Positions 11,001-18,734 of a stretch of 64,000 bases of DNA are shown here, in pieces (position 1 is the stretch's first letter; every line of letters begins with the position of its first letter). Source of the DNA: Hespellia stercorisuis DSM 15480 (GTDB lineage: Bacteria > Bacillota > Clostridia > Lachnospirales > Lachnospiraceae). The notes beneath the pieces were generated by a model. The model was not told where the DNA came from. It was given only the letters and a program-made list of their open reading frames with translations, and made no database searches. The translations under genes were made by a program, and so were the position numbers. The stretch spans positions 23,728-87,727 of the forward strand of contig NZ_FQZY01000016.1 in NCBI RefSeq assembly GCF_900142165.1, read 5' to 3'.

Positions 11001-11556
11001 ACTTGTTGAACTGATGGGTGGTCGAATAGAGGTGGAGAGCAGTCTGGAAATCGGAACGACTTTCTCTGTCTATCTGGACTTTCGGAGAGTGGATGCCGGG
11101 AGTGCGCAGAAGGAATTGGATGCCAGACAAAGTACGCAGTTTGAATTGGAAGAAAAGCTGGTTGGCAGGAAAGTTCTGCTTGTGGAGGACCATCCGTTGA
11201 ATGCGCAGATTGCAGGAAAACTGCTTGAAAGAGTAGGCTGTGTTGTAAAGTGGGAAAATAACGGGGCAAAAGGTGTAGCCGCTTTCAAAAAATCGAATCT
11301 GAACGAATACGATGTGATTCTTATGGATATCCGTATGCCTGAAATGGACGGCATTGCTGCAGCGAAAACAATCCGGGGACTTGACAGAGAGGATGCAGGA
11401 TCTGTACCTATTATAGCGATGACGGCCAACGCTTACGACGAGGATGTCCGAAAATCACTGGAGGCTGGGATGAATGCACATTTGGCAAAGCCGGTCAAAC
11501 CGCAGAAGATGTATGAGACGATTGTTCGGTTTATGTCGGAGCAGGGTGGTGGATGA
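8005..11556 (+). CDS. Hybrid sensor histidine kinase with multiple PAS domains and receiver
   Basis: A 1183-aa cytoplasmic sensor with no clear membrane segment. About five or six PAS-type modules fill residues 25-760, several ending in VGIIIDINEEH- or GTAVDITEQ-type motifs. The HisKA box SHDMRTPMNG has its phospho-His at about residue 807. The ATPase domain has N (NLLSNAIKF), G1 (DTGIGM) and G2 (GSGLGLSIAKRL) boxes. A receiver occupies the last 125 residues with its Asp (LMDIRMP) near 1108. All kinase residues look intact. The frame is open from a TTG at 7954, but the ATG at 8005 has the ribosome site AGAGGGA. It lies at the left end of the element; in the excised circle the REC/EAL protein at 20969 would lie about 240 bases upstream on the same strand. 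Ligand unknown. Confidence 0.88.
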   Translation: MKNETGTFENLPDGAGTEAGLEQQRFQMVVDELNAAIIEWDQKGRTFYSSAAYQNYALSKVSADDILNNCGPVDVVHPDDILILQEFFDKSKAGKKKAEVSLRLKMMDGSFHWCRLIGMFYRDAEGEPSRTVGIIIDINEEHQQSVMLSSLLNEIPGGVIIYRIGETIETEYFSDGIPALTGHRVDEYRALINSGNVFQTFVFEEDYLEFEQVVNEAVSARGPINFTYRVKHKDGSLSWLQISACMIREEEGALIYYAVFMKPSDEAALYRNIVENSSNGALVAERRTQRLLFVNEAVGNVLGVPYQRLQKKIEQAEKIAEEYKLLSDEEIRSLRADAFSEFHVVYDGKKHLLINAMALNWNGIDSYILYLTDETAEYEHQVELQSSRVMLDVALSSAKVMAWRYNASLRTITDSGTFGIMYHMPKVIRNITEAFLHTWGKRLIHEDSIEAMDWLFKHSCDGKRIEKDVRCKIPDGSKYVWQRVIYTPIFDKQGVCVEAIGTAVDITEQKEKEQAYEEQLRLNKRMAQDALAIASYNLTKNRIFEAESRHPYYTRIMDCATADEVLEGIRSNVWEGEEYQSFEAVKDCNALLKQFENGTTHVEIRHHLRENTHWMLTSFDMMANPYTGDVEAIGVLWDISEAVRAELVVSRLLKIDYAAISTIDTETGVARPFREKDAPESIRELVNLQKVHEKMEEGMVSFIRKYAMEEDRDRAVTENSLDYVKEQLEQALMYESLFSVKTGNQIIHNRVVYAYLDETKDTILCATQDVTEAYEQEEQKKQELSAALSAAEQANHAKTEFFSRMSHDMRTPMNGILGLTELSEQENDIEMIKENMAKIRESGGYLLSLINDTLDFQRIESGSLKLNNQIVYTNTVFMNILDMIHPAVVEKGIDFQVVNHNAHMGWYVYLDPVRIRQIFINLLSNAIKFTPTGGSVILEVTNLSRNGMISQNCIKVIDTGIGMSKEFLENHLFEPFAQESNDVSGFYAGSGLGLSIAKRLVELMGGRIEVESSLEIGTTFSVYLDFRRVDAGSAQKELDARQSTQFELEEKLVGRKVLLVEDHPLNAQIAGKLLERVGCVVKWENNGAKGVAAFKKSNLNEYDVILMDIRMPEMDGIAAAKTIRGLDREDAGSVPIIAMTANAYDEDVRKSLEAGMNAHLAKPVKPQKMYETIVRFMSEQGGG

Positions 11557-11650
11557 TAAAGCGGACATTCGGAATCTGTGGTTAAACAGGCAATAAAACA
11601 CCGGCAGCTGCATAAAGTAGTTATAACAACATATTTTCTGATGTGATGCA

Positions 11651-11803
11651 ATGAGTATGCATAATGATGATACAGCGGGCGGATACAGAGTGACCGTATC
11701 GTTTGAGGAGGACCCGTGCAATGAGTGGGCGGATGGGGAAACTCTGTCGGAGATCCGTGCGCTCCTGATATTTGAATTGAAAAGACAGCTTCATCTGGGG
11801 TAG
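11651..11803 (+). CDS. 50-aa ORF directly before the serine recombinase
   Basis: An ATG at 11651 opens a 50-codon frame (begins MSMHNDDTAGGYRVTVSFEE, ends in KRQLHLG) that stops at 11803, eight bases before the recombinase start. It is acidic in the first half with a basic, possibly helical tail. I do not recognise the family. Its spacing and strand suggest co-transcription and perhaps translational coupling with the recombinase. Small proteins of this size that steer serine integrases toward excision (for example SprB of SPbeta) are known, so a directionality factor is a possible but unproven role. Confidence 0.55.
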   Translation: MSMHNDDTAGGYRVTVSFEEDPCNEWADGETLSEIRALLIFELKRQLHLG

Positions 11804-11811
11804 ACGGCACT

Positions 11812-13494
11812 GTGTTCAGAGTACGCATGCTATTAAGAGTGAGTTCAAATCAGCAGCTGGATGCAGACGGGGACCTCACAATTCAGCGTCAGCTGGTGGC
11901 GGAATACATCAAAAAACAAAGGAACTGGATTCTGGACGAAAAAGAATATTTTGAAGGCAGCAACAGCGGCTACAACAATGCTGTTACAGACAGGGCGATT
12001 CTTCAGGAAATAAAAAAAGATGCAGAGGGGGGAGAATTTGATATTCTGGTCTGTTACAAAGATGATCGCGTGGGAAGACGCATGTGGGAAGTCGGCGCAT
12101 ACGTCATGGAGCTGAAGAAAATCGGAGTCGACATTTACACAGTGAAAGACGGCTGCATTTCCCCGCAGACAGACGATATTATGGGGCAGATGGTTCTTGC
12201 CCTTCGTTATGGAAATGCACAGAAGAGCAGCTCGGATACGGGAATGCGTGTAAAGGATACGGCAAAAAAGCTTGTGCAGGAAGGCCGGTTTGTGGGGGGG
12301 AGAGCACCGTTTGGTTACGAACTGGTTTACTCTGGTGAAATCAGCAGACACGGGCGGGCCCTGAAAAAATTACAGATCATATGGGCGCAGGCTGAAGTGG
12401 TCCGATACATTTATCGATTATCCATGGTGAAAGAGTATGGTTCCTCCAAAATAGCAAAAGAGCTGAATCTGGATCCTTATTATCACGCAATGGCGCCGAA
12501 TAGCGACTGGAGAAGCGGAACGGTAACCGGGATTCTGACCAATCCGGTCTACTGCGGCTACATGTCTTACAACCGCCGGGAAAAAAAGGACGGGAGATAT
12601 CGCACCACAGGCAGCTGTGACCGCTTTTTTTCGGAGAAACAGATCCTGGAGCTCGTGATTATTCCGAAAGAACAGTGGGAGCAGGTTCAGACGAAACGGA
12701 AACTTCGAAGTCAACAATATGCGAAGACCCCGGAGAATGCAGCAGCAAATGTGATCGGGAAAAATGACGGAATGCTTGCATTGATTGATGTGGCTTACTG
12801 CGGCTGCTGCGGGCGGAAACTCACAAATGGAACGAAGTACAATTACTGGACAATCAAAGAGACGGGGGAGCGGCGGGCAAGCAGATCCGGTGCATACAAA
12901 TGTCCCGGAGCCTGGGAGGGGGGTCCGCACGAAAACAGTTCTGTATTTCGAGCGGACCAGGTAGAAGCGGCAGTCTTTGAGTCCGTCGGTACATACCTGG
13001 AATTCCTGAACCGGGATGTCGAAATCATGGAGGAGATACAGGCGTGTATCCGTGAAAAAGACAGGGAGCAGATCCAACGAACCCTTCGGGTGGAAATGGA
13101 ACTGGAAAAAATGCAGGAGAAGATTAGAGTGATGGAAACGCATATTCCGGATGCAGTGGCGGGGGAGTATCCGATTTCAGCAGCGGATCTGGGGGGAGCC
13201 ATCCGAATGCAGAGGGAACTGTGCGCAGAAAAAAAGCGGGAAATTGCTGCATTGAAAAAAGCATGTGGGGAAGAGGCGTGCGGGGAAGAGGCGTGCAGAG
13301 AAAAGGCGTGCAGAGAAAAGGCGTGCGAGAAAAAAGAGTATGGAACGAGGCTGACCTGGAAAGATGTTTTTGAAAATGCGGATCATGACACACAGCGGGT
13401 AGTGATCAACAAACTTGTCAAACGAATCTACATAAAAAGACAGGAAATCCATATCGAGTTCAACTATCTAAAAAACGACCATCCTGACGGATGA
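11812..13494 (+). CDS. Large serine recombinase (site-specific integrase/excisionase)
   Basis: A 560-aa large serine recombinase, the likely enzyme that cuts attL/attR or attP/attB. The N-terminal resolvase-type catalytic domain carries LLRVSSNQQ with the nucleophile Ser at about residue 11, and conserved YKDDRVGRR near residue 85. The recombinase domain spans about 160-300 (GRAPFGYEL, SDWRSGTVTGILTNPVYCGY). A zinc-ribbon begins with CGCCGRKL near residue 328 with later Cys residues. A charged coiled-coil runs from about 410. A pentapeptide repeat unit lies near residues 483-508. The start is GTG at 11812; ATG at 11827 is a shorter alternative that still keeps the catalytic Ser. It is the only recombinase in the element. 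Confidence 0.93.
   Translation: MFRVRMLLRVSSNQQLDADGDLTIQRQLVAEYIKKQRNWILDEKEYFEGSNSGYNNAVTDRAILQEIKKDAEGGEFDILVCYKDDRVGRRMWEVGAYVMELKKIGVDIYTVKDGCISPQTDDIMGQMVLALRYGNAQKSSSDTGMRVKDTAKKLVQEGRFVGGRAPFGYELVYSGEISRHGRALKKLQIIWAQAEVVRYIYRLSMVKEYGSSKIAKELNLDPYYHAMAPNSDWRSGTVTGILTNPVYCGYMSYNRREKKDGRYRTTGSCDRFFSEKQILELVIIPKEQWEQVQTKRKLRSQQYAKTPENAAANVIGKNDGMLALIDVAYCGCCGRKLTNGTKYNYWTIKETGERRASRSGAYKCPGAWEGGPHENSSVFRADQVEAAVFESVGTYLEFLNRDVEIMEEIQACIREKDREQIQRTLRVEMELEKMQEKIRVMETHIPDAVAGEYPISAADLGGAIRMQRELCAEKKREIAALKKACGEEACGEEACREKACREKACEKKEYGTRLTWKDVFENADHDTQRVVINKLVKRIYIKRQEIHIEFNYLKNDHPDG
13259..13336 (+). repeat. 15-bp tandem repeat inside the recombinase gene
   Basis: Four to five imperfect copies of a 15-base unit (GCGTGCGGGGAAGAG / GCGTGCAGAGAAAAG) encode ACGEE, ACGEE, ACREK, ACREK and ACEKK in the coiled-coil region. 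In-frame units of this kind can change copy number without breaking the gene. Confidence 0.8.
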
Positions 13495-13501
13495 TCGTTT
13501 T
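13474..13501. terminator. Bidirectional terminator between recombinase and CC/3D gene
   Basis: AACGACCATCC (13474-13484) pairs with GGATGATCGTT (13489-13499) with a four-base loop and one mismatch, flanked by an A-run on the left and T-run on the right. It overlaps the recombinase stop and serves both converging genes. Confidence 0.8.
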
Positions 13502-13523
13502 GCATCTGAAATCTGTTTTTGTC

Positions 13524-14615
13524 CTACCAGTTGGTATAAATATCAATTGTTCCGCTCGCACAGCCGGAATCATATACCTTTCCCATGCCGAGGGAGGTCT
13601 CAACAATCGTACCCTTCTCGTAATCGCTGCTGGCTACGCAGATATAATTGTCTGCATCACGAATGGTTCCGTCTGCTGCAACATGGCGTCCCGGGATATT
13701 AAGTCCGGTGCCGGGAAGGACGTTCTCTGAATAGTAGGTCTCCCTGTGACCATTGAAGTAAACAACGCCCTTTCCGGGGGTCAACGGATCATCAGAGCCT
13801 GTATAATCGGAGTTGCCGGAAGAATCGGATGGAGCTTCCTCAGAAGGCACCTCCGGAGCCGGTGCGGCCGGTTCTTCCGGTGTCTGCTGGGAGACGGTTT
13901 CCTGTGCCGGAGCACCCTGAGTAGAAGCGGTCTCCTGCGCTGTCTTATTGCTCTGCGCGGCAGCTCTGGCCTGCGCCTCTTTTGCCTGATTTTCCTGCAG
14001 CTGTGCAGTTTTGATCTGTGCGATCTGTGCATTCACTGCATTGATGTCTGTAGAGGTAGCCGCAGCCTTTTGATTCAGTGAATCCTGTTTGGTCTGCAGT
14101 TCACTCTGCATGGCTTCAAGGGAAGCTTTCTGCTCGCTCAGGTTGTCCTGCTGTTTCTCGATGGTGGAGCAGGTTGTCTGAAGCTCCACAAGTTTTTCTC
14201 TGTCATAGCTGCTGATGCTCTCGATGAAATCAGCACTGTTTAGAAATTCAGAAATGTTTTTGGAGGAGAACAGCATTTCCAGAAGAGAGGTATTGCCGTT
14301 CTCGTACATGTACTGGATACGGCTTTTCATCTCCTGGTATTGTCTTGCTTCATCGTTCTGGATAATGGAGAGCTGCTCCTGTGTGCTGATGATGGCATTG
14401 TTGGTGTCTTCCACCTGAATCTCAATGTTGGCAATTTCGGTGCTCATATCCAGTATTTCGCCATTGATGCCCTGAAGCTGCTGCTGCAGAGAAGATGACT
14501 GATTCTCCAGGTTGCCGGTATCTGTTGCCAGTACCGGAACGGAGGTGGACAAAAGAGCAAGGGAACAAAATATTCCGATATTTATCTGTAGTCTTCGTTT
14601 GGATCTTATATTCAT
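13524..14615 (-). CDS. Secreted coiled-coil protein with C-terminal 3D (double-psi barrel) domain
   Basis: A 363-aa exported protein. The basic start MNIRSKRRLQ leads to a hydrophobic core and a cleavage-like VLATDT near residue 31. Residues 35-200 are a PcsB/YkwD-type coiled coil. Residues 215-275 are a Pro/Ala/Glu-rich linker. The last 80 residues are a 3D-like domain ending KVYDSGCASGTIDIYTNW, with Asp residues typical of lytic transglycosylase-like barrels. A cell-wall cleavage or remodelling role is inferred. The frame extends four codons upstream to a GTG, but that codon overlaps the AGGAGTG ribosome site, so ATG at 14615 is preferred. It is the only minus-strand gene of the element. 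Confidence 0.8.
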   Translation of the reverse strand: MNIRSKRRLQINIGIFCSLALLSTSVPVLATDTGNLENQSSSLQQQLQGINGEILDMSTEIANIEIQVEDTNNAIISTQEQLSIIQNDEARQYQEMKSRIQYMYENGNTSLLEMLFSSKNISEFLNSADFIESISSYDREKLVELQTTCSTIEKQQDNLSEQKASLEAMQSELQTKQDSLNQKAAATSTDINAVNAQIAQIKTAQLQENQAKEAQARAAAQSNKTAQETASTQGAPAQETVSQQTPEEPAAPAPEVPSEEAPSDSSGNSDYTGSDDPLTPGKGVVYFNGHRETYYSENVLPGTGLNIPGRHVAADGTIRDADNYICVASSDYEKGTIVETSLGMGKVYDSGCASGTIDIYTNW

Positions 14616-14648
14616 AATCTTTATCACTCCTTTTTAGACTGTCTTGTT

Positions 14649-14677
14649 ATTGTACAATATTTTGATGAAAATTACAA
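14649..14677 (-). promoter_or_regulatory. Promoter for the CC/3D gene
   Basis: On the minus strand TTGTAA (14677-14672) and TACAAT (14654-14649) are 17 bases apart, about 34 bases before the start codon. Confidence 0.55.
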
Positions 14678-15016
14678 ATAAACTTTTTATGACGCTGCTT
14701 TTCACCTGTTGTATACCTTTTCACAACAGGCGTTGAGTCAAATTTCCATGCTCTCCCAAACCACCTTTTCCACTTTCCTAATTAGATATTTTGGACAAAT
14801 GTCCCGAAGAAAGAAAACGATTTGTAAAAAATATGTAAAATAATGACATATGAAAGACAAAAATCCTATACGGAAGCAGATAAAAAACATATAATAATAT
14901 ACAAGAAATGGAGCTGAACAAAAGAGAAAATATACAAAACGCACATTTCTCGCGCGCAAAAAAGATAACTATAGTTAATATGTCATGAAAGATGAGGCAT
15001 AGAAAGGAGAATCTCT
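14678..15016. other. AT-rich divergent intergenic region with an inverted repeat
   Basis: This gap before the Crp-like gene has no credible coding frame. CCTGTTGT (14705-14712) and ACAACAGG (14723-14730) form an 8-bp inverted repeat with a 10-base spacer, a plausible operator for the divergent genes. The region is notably AT-rich compared with its surroundings. Confidence 0.45.
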
Positions 15017-15691
15017 ATGATTCAGACAAATATAATGGATGTGTTGGAGGCTTTGGAGAGAGATAAGAAGATTTACGATATTTTTAAAAATTGTCCTTAT
15101 GAGATTTTACGCACCATACAGCTTAAGCGGTATAAGGCAGGAAAATTTGTCCTGGAACAGGGAGTAGTGCATGACACTTTTTACATTATTGTAGAGGGCT
15201 GTGCTGATATCTATGTCGAATCCGAGCATGGAAAGAAATACTATCTCAATACATACGAGAAAGGTCAGTATATCGGAGAACTGGAAATCTTTGACCGGGT
15301 TCCGTATATGAGCCGGATTGAGTCGAAGGGGGAGGTAGTTGTTCTGGAAGTGGGCAGAGAAAATTGTCTGAAATGGATTCGGAGCGATCAGAATTTCAGC
15401 GAATACATTTTGCATACATTGTGCCGTGGAACCTATCGGACCTACCAGAATATGGGAGACAATTCTCTCTACACACTGAAACAGAGAATCTGCCAGTTTC
15501 TGATCGACAATACGGATGATGAAGGACATTTTCATGTACCGCTTCATACAGAGACGCTCAGTGAGCGAATGGCAGTTACGCCCAGAAGCGTGAACCGGAT
15601 TTTGAAACAGCTAAGAGATGATGACGTGATAGAGATAAATAAGACAATGGTGACCATAAAGAACTACGATCAGCTGTTAGAAGAACGATAA
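15017..15691 (+). CDS. Crp/Fnr-family transcriptional regulator
   Basis: A 224-aa one-component regulator. The N-terminal cyclic-nucleotide-binding fold (residues 20-135) includes FYIIVEGCADIYVES and GQYIGELEIFDRVPYMSRIES. The C-terminal winged helix (150-218) has the recognition segment LSERMAVTPRSVNRILKQL. No Fnr-type Cys cluster is present, so the ligand is probably a small molecule rather than iron-sulphur. AAAGGAG precedes the ATG. It sits 44 bases ahead of udp and reads the same way, so it probably controls the nucleoside operon; this is inferred from position only. Confidence 0.88.
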   Translation: MIQTNIMDVLEALERDKKIYDIFKNCPYEILRTIQLKRYKAGKFVLEQGVVHDTFYIIVEGCADIYVESEHGKKYYLNTYEKGQYIGELEIFDRVPYMSRIESKGEVVVLEVGRENCLKWIRSDQNFSEYILHTLCRGTYRTYQNMGDNSLYTLKQRICQFLIDNTDDEGHFHVPLHTETLSERMAVTPRSVNRILKQLRDDDVIEINKTMVTIKNYDQLLEER

Positions 15692-15735
15692 AAATAAGGG
15701 ACAAAAAAAGCAAACACAGTAAGGAGATAAAAACC

Positions 15736-16503
15736 ATGAGCAATCATTTACAACCACATATTCGATGCAGCGAGGAAGATATGGCAAACTACGCAATCCT
15801 TCCGGGGGATCCACAGCGCGTGGAACGAATCAAAGAATTTTTGACAGACGCAAGAGAAATCGCATTCAACAGAGAGCACAAAAGTGTTGTGGGATATTAC
15901 AAGGGAGTCCGTATCATGGCAGTTTCCACCGGTATGGGCGGTGCTTCAACGGGAATCGCCGTAGAAGAGCTACATAACATTGGTGTAAAAGCAATGATCC
16001 GAATCGGAAGCTGCGGAGCCCTGCAGACAGGAATCCGCTTGGGAGACCTGATTATAGTAAATGGAGCAGTCCGGGACGAAGGCGCTTCCAAAGCTTATAT
16101 TGATGATATTTATCCGGCTGTTCCGAACACAGATCTGCTGAATAAAGTAATCGACGCAGCAAAGGAACAAAAATTCCCTTACCATGTAGGAATCGGAAGA
16201 AGCCACGACAGCTTCTACACTGACCGGGAAGATGATATTGACGCATACTGGGCAAAACGCGGCGTACTCGGTGCGGACATGGAGACCGCCGCACTGTTCG
16301 TCATCGGAGGACTGCGCGGTGTGAAGACGGCATCAATCCTGAATACAGTTGTGGAATATGAAGGAAACCTTGAGGATGAAATCAATCAATATGTTGACGG
16401 GGAAAATGCAGTCAGCGATGGCGAGAAAAAAGAAATCCTGACTGCATTGGAAGCGTTTGTGGCAATGGAGCATTCGTCAGAAAACGGAGGAGACAAATCG
16501 TGA
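15736..16503 (+). CDS. udp: Uridine phosphorylase / nucleoside phosphorylase
   Basis: Phosphorolysis of a (pyrimidine) nucleoside to base and (deoxy)ribose 1-phosphate. The 255-aa protein belongs to the PNP/UDP family 1: AILPGDPQRVERI, VSTGMGGAS, RIGSCGALQ and the ribose-binding GADMETAALF are all present. Ring size preference cannot be fixed from motifs, although overall form fits Udp. Its GTG-starting neighbour overlaps it by four bases, and downstream genes encode an ECF transporter and phosphopentomutase, which would import the nucleoside and feed the sugar phosphate to central metabolism. Confidence 0.85.
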   Translation: MSNHLQPHIRCSEEDMANYAILPGDPQRVERIKEFLTDAREIAFNREHKSVVGYYKGVRIMAVSTGMGGASTGIAVEELHNIGVKAMIRIGSCGALQTGIRLGDLIIVNGAVRDEGASKAYIDDIYPAVPNTDLLNKVIDAAKEQKFPYHVGIGRSHDSFYTDREDDIDAYWAKRGVLGADMETAALFVIGGLRGVKTASILNTVVEYEGNLEDEINQYVDGENAVSDGEKKEILTALEAFVAMEHSSENGGDKS

Positions 16504-17114
16504 AAAAGAAATCTTATAACAGTCCCTGGTCCCTGCAATTCAATACTGCGGCCTTAGTACTGATTCCGGCAGCGGTGGGAATCAACTACCTGGGCAAATT
16601 ATTTGCGGGAGTATTAAAGCTGCCACTATGGATGGATTCCATTGGAACGTGTCTTGCGGCCTGTCTTGCAGGTCCGGTCGTGGGAGCAATCTGCGGAGCG
16701 ATTAACAACATTATCTACGGACTTACCATGTCACCGATTTCCATGGTCTATGCATTTTCGCAGGCGGGAATAGGAATTGTGGTCGGCCTGATGGCATATT
16801 ACGGACGAATGAATAAGATCGGCGGAGCAGTTGCTACCGGTATCCTGGCAGGACTGGCAGCCGTATCCATCTCCACACCGTTAAACATTGCTTTCTGGGG
16901 CGGAACAACCGGAAATCTTTGGGGAGATGCGGTGTATGCACTGTCGCTGGCAAAGGACCTTCCGGTGTGGCTGGCTTCCTTGCTGGATGAGATCGTGGTG
17001 GACCTTCCAGATAAAATCGTGACGGTGATCATTGTCATGGGAATGTACCGCGGAATGCCAAAGAGCCTGCAGTCACTGTATCAAAGCAACGGAAAAATCG
17101 AGAGTCTGGATTAG
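16500..17114 (+). CDS. ECF transporter substrate-binding (S) component, probably for nucleosides
   Basis: A 204-aa integral membrane protein with about six hydrophobic segments, sized like ECF S components. Glycine/alanine-rich helices such as CLAGPVVGAICGAINNIIYG fit the family. The GTG start at 16500 overlaps the udp stop in GTGA. Substrate is inferred from the phosphorylase upstream and deoB downstream; the S component itself does not reveal it. It would work with the T and two ATPase subunits encoded next. Confidence 0.82.
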   Translation: MKKKSYNSPWSLQFNTAALVLIPAAVGINYLGKLFAGVLKLPLWMDSIGTCLAACLAGPVVGAICGAINNIIYGLTMSPISMVYAFSQAGIGIVVGLMAYYGRMNKIGGAVATGILAGLAAVSISTPLNIAFWGGTTGNLWGDAVYALSLAKDLPVWLASLLDEIVVDLPDKIVTVIIVMGMYRGMPKSLQSLYQSNGKIESLD

Positions 17115-17124
17115 GAGGAGAACC

Positions 17125-17901
17125 ATGAAAAGTATCAGTTTATATGAAGAAAAAAATTCTACTTTGAATCATCTGGATTCCGGCTGCAAGATGCTCTATA
17201 TGGTGGCAGCAATCCTGGTTCCGGCTCTGATTGGAAATAAATGGGCAAATGTGGCGGTAATTGTACTTAGTATTTTCCTGCTGACCATTTCCAAAGTCCT
17301 GAGAAAGACCATTCCGGTTCTGAGTGTTTCAGGAATTGTTATTTTGACTATTGTAATCATTCAGGGAATGTTCCGTGCCGGGAATACCACTGTGGTATTG
17401 CAGCTCGGCCCCGCAGCATTCTATAAGGAAGGACTGCTCTACAGTCTTGGAATTGCCCTGAACGTATTTAATATCCTGCTTGCAATCTGTGTGCTGATTT
17501 TTACGACAAAGCCATCGGATATGGTGGAGAATTTTATTGAAAAAGGATTTTCTCCAAGACTTGGTTACGTGTTTATCTCCATTTTCCAGATCATTCCACA
17601 GATGATGGAGACGATGAACACCATTACAGATGCACAGAGAAGCCGTGGAATGGAGACGGAAGGAAGCCTGCTGGTCCGTATCAAGGCCTTTCTGCCACTG
17701 ATTTCACCTGTTGTTATGAGCTCGCTGGTGGATACAAAAGAACGTGCAATTGCATTGGAAGTGCGTGGATTTAACGCAAAGACAAAAAAGACATTCTTAA
17801 ATGAAAGAAAAGTAACGACGACAGATAAAATCATCAATCTGCTGCTGATCGCAGCGGTGCTCGCATCTGTTGCATGGAGGGTAAAATTATGGCTAGGATA
17901 G
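17125..17901 (+). CDS. ecfT: ECF transporter transmembrane (T) component
   Basis: A 258-aa membrane protein coupling the S component to the ATPases. Both coupling motifs typical of EcfT are visible: AQRSRGMET near residue 172 and ALEVRGFNA near residue 213. TTAGGAGGAG at 17111 gives a strong ribosome site for the ATG at 17125; the longer frame from 17032 would overlap the S gene. The 3' end overlaps the next gene by 13 bases. Confidence 0.88.
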   Translation: MKSISLYEEKNSTLNHLDSGCKMLYMVAAILVPALIGNKWANVAVIVLSIFLLTISKVLRKTIPVLSVSGIVILTIVIIQGMFRAGNTTVVLQLGPAAFYKEGLLYSLGIALNVFNILLAICVLIFTTKPSDMVENFIEKGFSPRLGYVFISIFQIIPQMMETMNTITDAQRSRGMETEGSLLVRIKAFLPLISPVVMSSLVDTKERAIALEVRGFNAKTKKTFLNERKVTTTDKIINLLLIAAVLASVAWRVKLWLG

Positions 17902-18734
17902 AAGTGAATCATCTGAAATACCGGTATCCTCATACAGAGAACCTGGCACTGAACGGAGTCAGTTTTCAGATTGAACCGGGAGAATTTATTGGAATCATCG
18001 GGAAAAACGGATCTGGAAAAAGTACACTCTGCCAGGCATTTACAGGGCTGATTCCAAACTTTTACAGAGGAGCCTACGGCGGAAATGTGAAGATTGGAGA
18101 AATCAATGTGCGGGACGTAGAAGTGGATGAGCTGTGCCAGAAGGTCGGCATCGTATTTCAGAATCCATTCAACCAGGTCACGGGATCGAAGCTGACTGTG
18201 TACGATGAGATTGCATTTGGTCTGGAAAATCTGGGCCTTACAAGAAAAGAAATGATTCGCAGAATTGATGATGCTCTGGAGCAGCTTGATATTACAAAGT
18301 TCCGTGACCGCAATCCGTTCGACCTGTCCGGCGGGCAGATGCAGAGAATGGCAATCGCAAGTATCATCGCCATGAACCCGGAAATCATCATTCTGGACGA
18401 GCCGACCTCACAGCTCGACCCACAGGGAAGTGAAGAAGTATTCAAAGCAGTGCAGAGATTAAGTCAAAAAGGAATCACCATTATCATGGTAGAGCATAAA
18501 ATGGAAAAAATAGCTGCTTACAGTGACAGAGTCATGCTGCTGGATGAAGGAAAAATGATAGACTTTGATACACCACAGAAAATCTTCTCCAGAGATGATT
18601 TGCTGGAGCATGGAGTTCTGCCGCCTGCATTTACGAGAATCGGACGTGGACTTGGCCGGAAAAATGCGGCAACAGGTGAGTATCCGGTAACATTAAATGA
18701 AGCAAAAGAAGCGCTGGAGGGAATGGCCGTATGA
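17889..18734 (+). CDS. ECF transporter ATPase A1
   Basis: A 281-aa ABC ATPase energising ECF uptake. Walker A is GKNGSGKST (near residue 36), Q-loop VFQNPFNQ, signature LSGGQMQR, Walker B IIILDEPTSQLDP and switch His VEHKME. All catalytic residues are present. It overlaps ecfT upstream and the A2 gene downstream (ATGA). Confidence 0.9.
   Translation: MARIEVNHLKYRYPHTENLALNGVSFQIEPGEFIGIIGKNGSGKSTLCQAFTGLIPNFYRGAYGGNVKIGEINVRDVEVDELCQKVGIVFQNPFNQVTGSKLTVYDEIAFGLENLGLTRKEMIRRIDDALEQLDITKFRDRNPFDLSGGQMQRMAIASIIAMNPEIIILDEPTSQLDPQGSEEVFKAVQRLSQKGITIIMVEHKMEKIAAYSDRVMLLDEGKMIDFDTPQKIFSRDDLLEHGVLPPAFTRIGRGLGRKNAATGEYPVTLNEAKEALEGMAV

Noticed and set aside
13259..13336. CRISPR-like repeat array
   Set aside because: Units are contiguous 15-mers without spacers and are coding.
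14738..14959. 73-aa hydrophobic minus-strand ORF before the Crp-like gene
   Set aside because: AT-rich sequence yields Phe/Tyr-rich translation by chance; no ribosome site.
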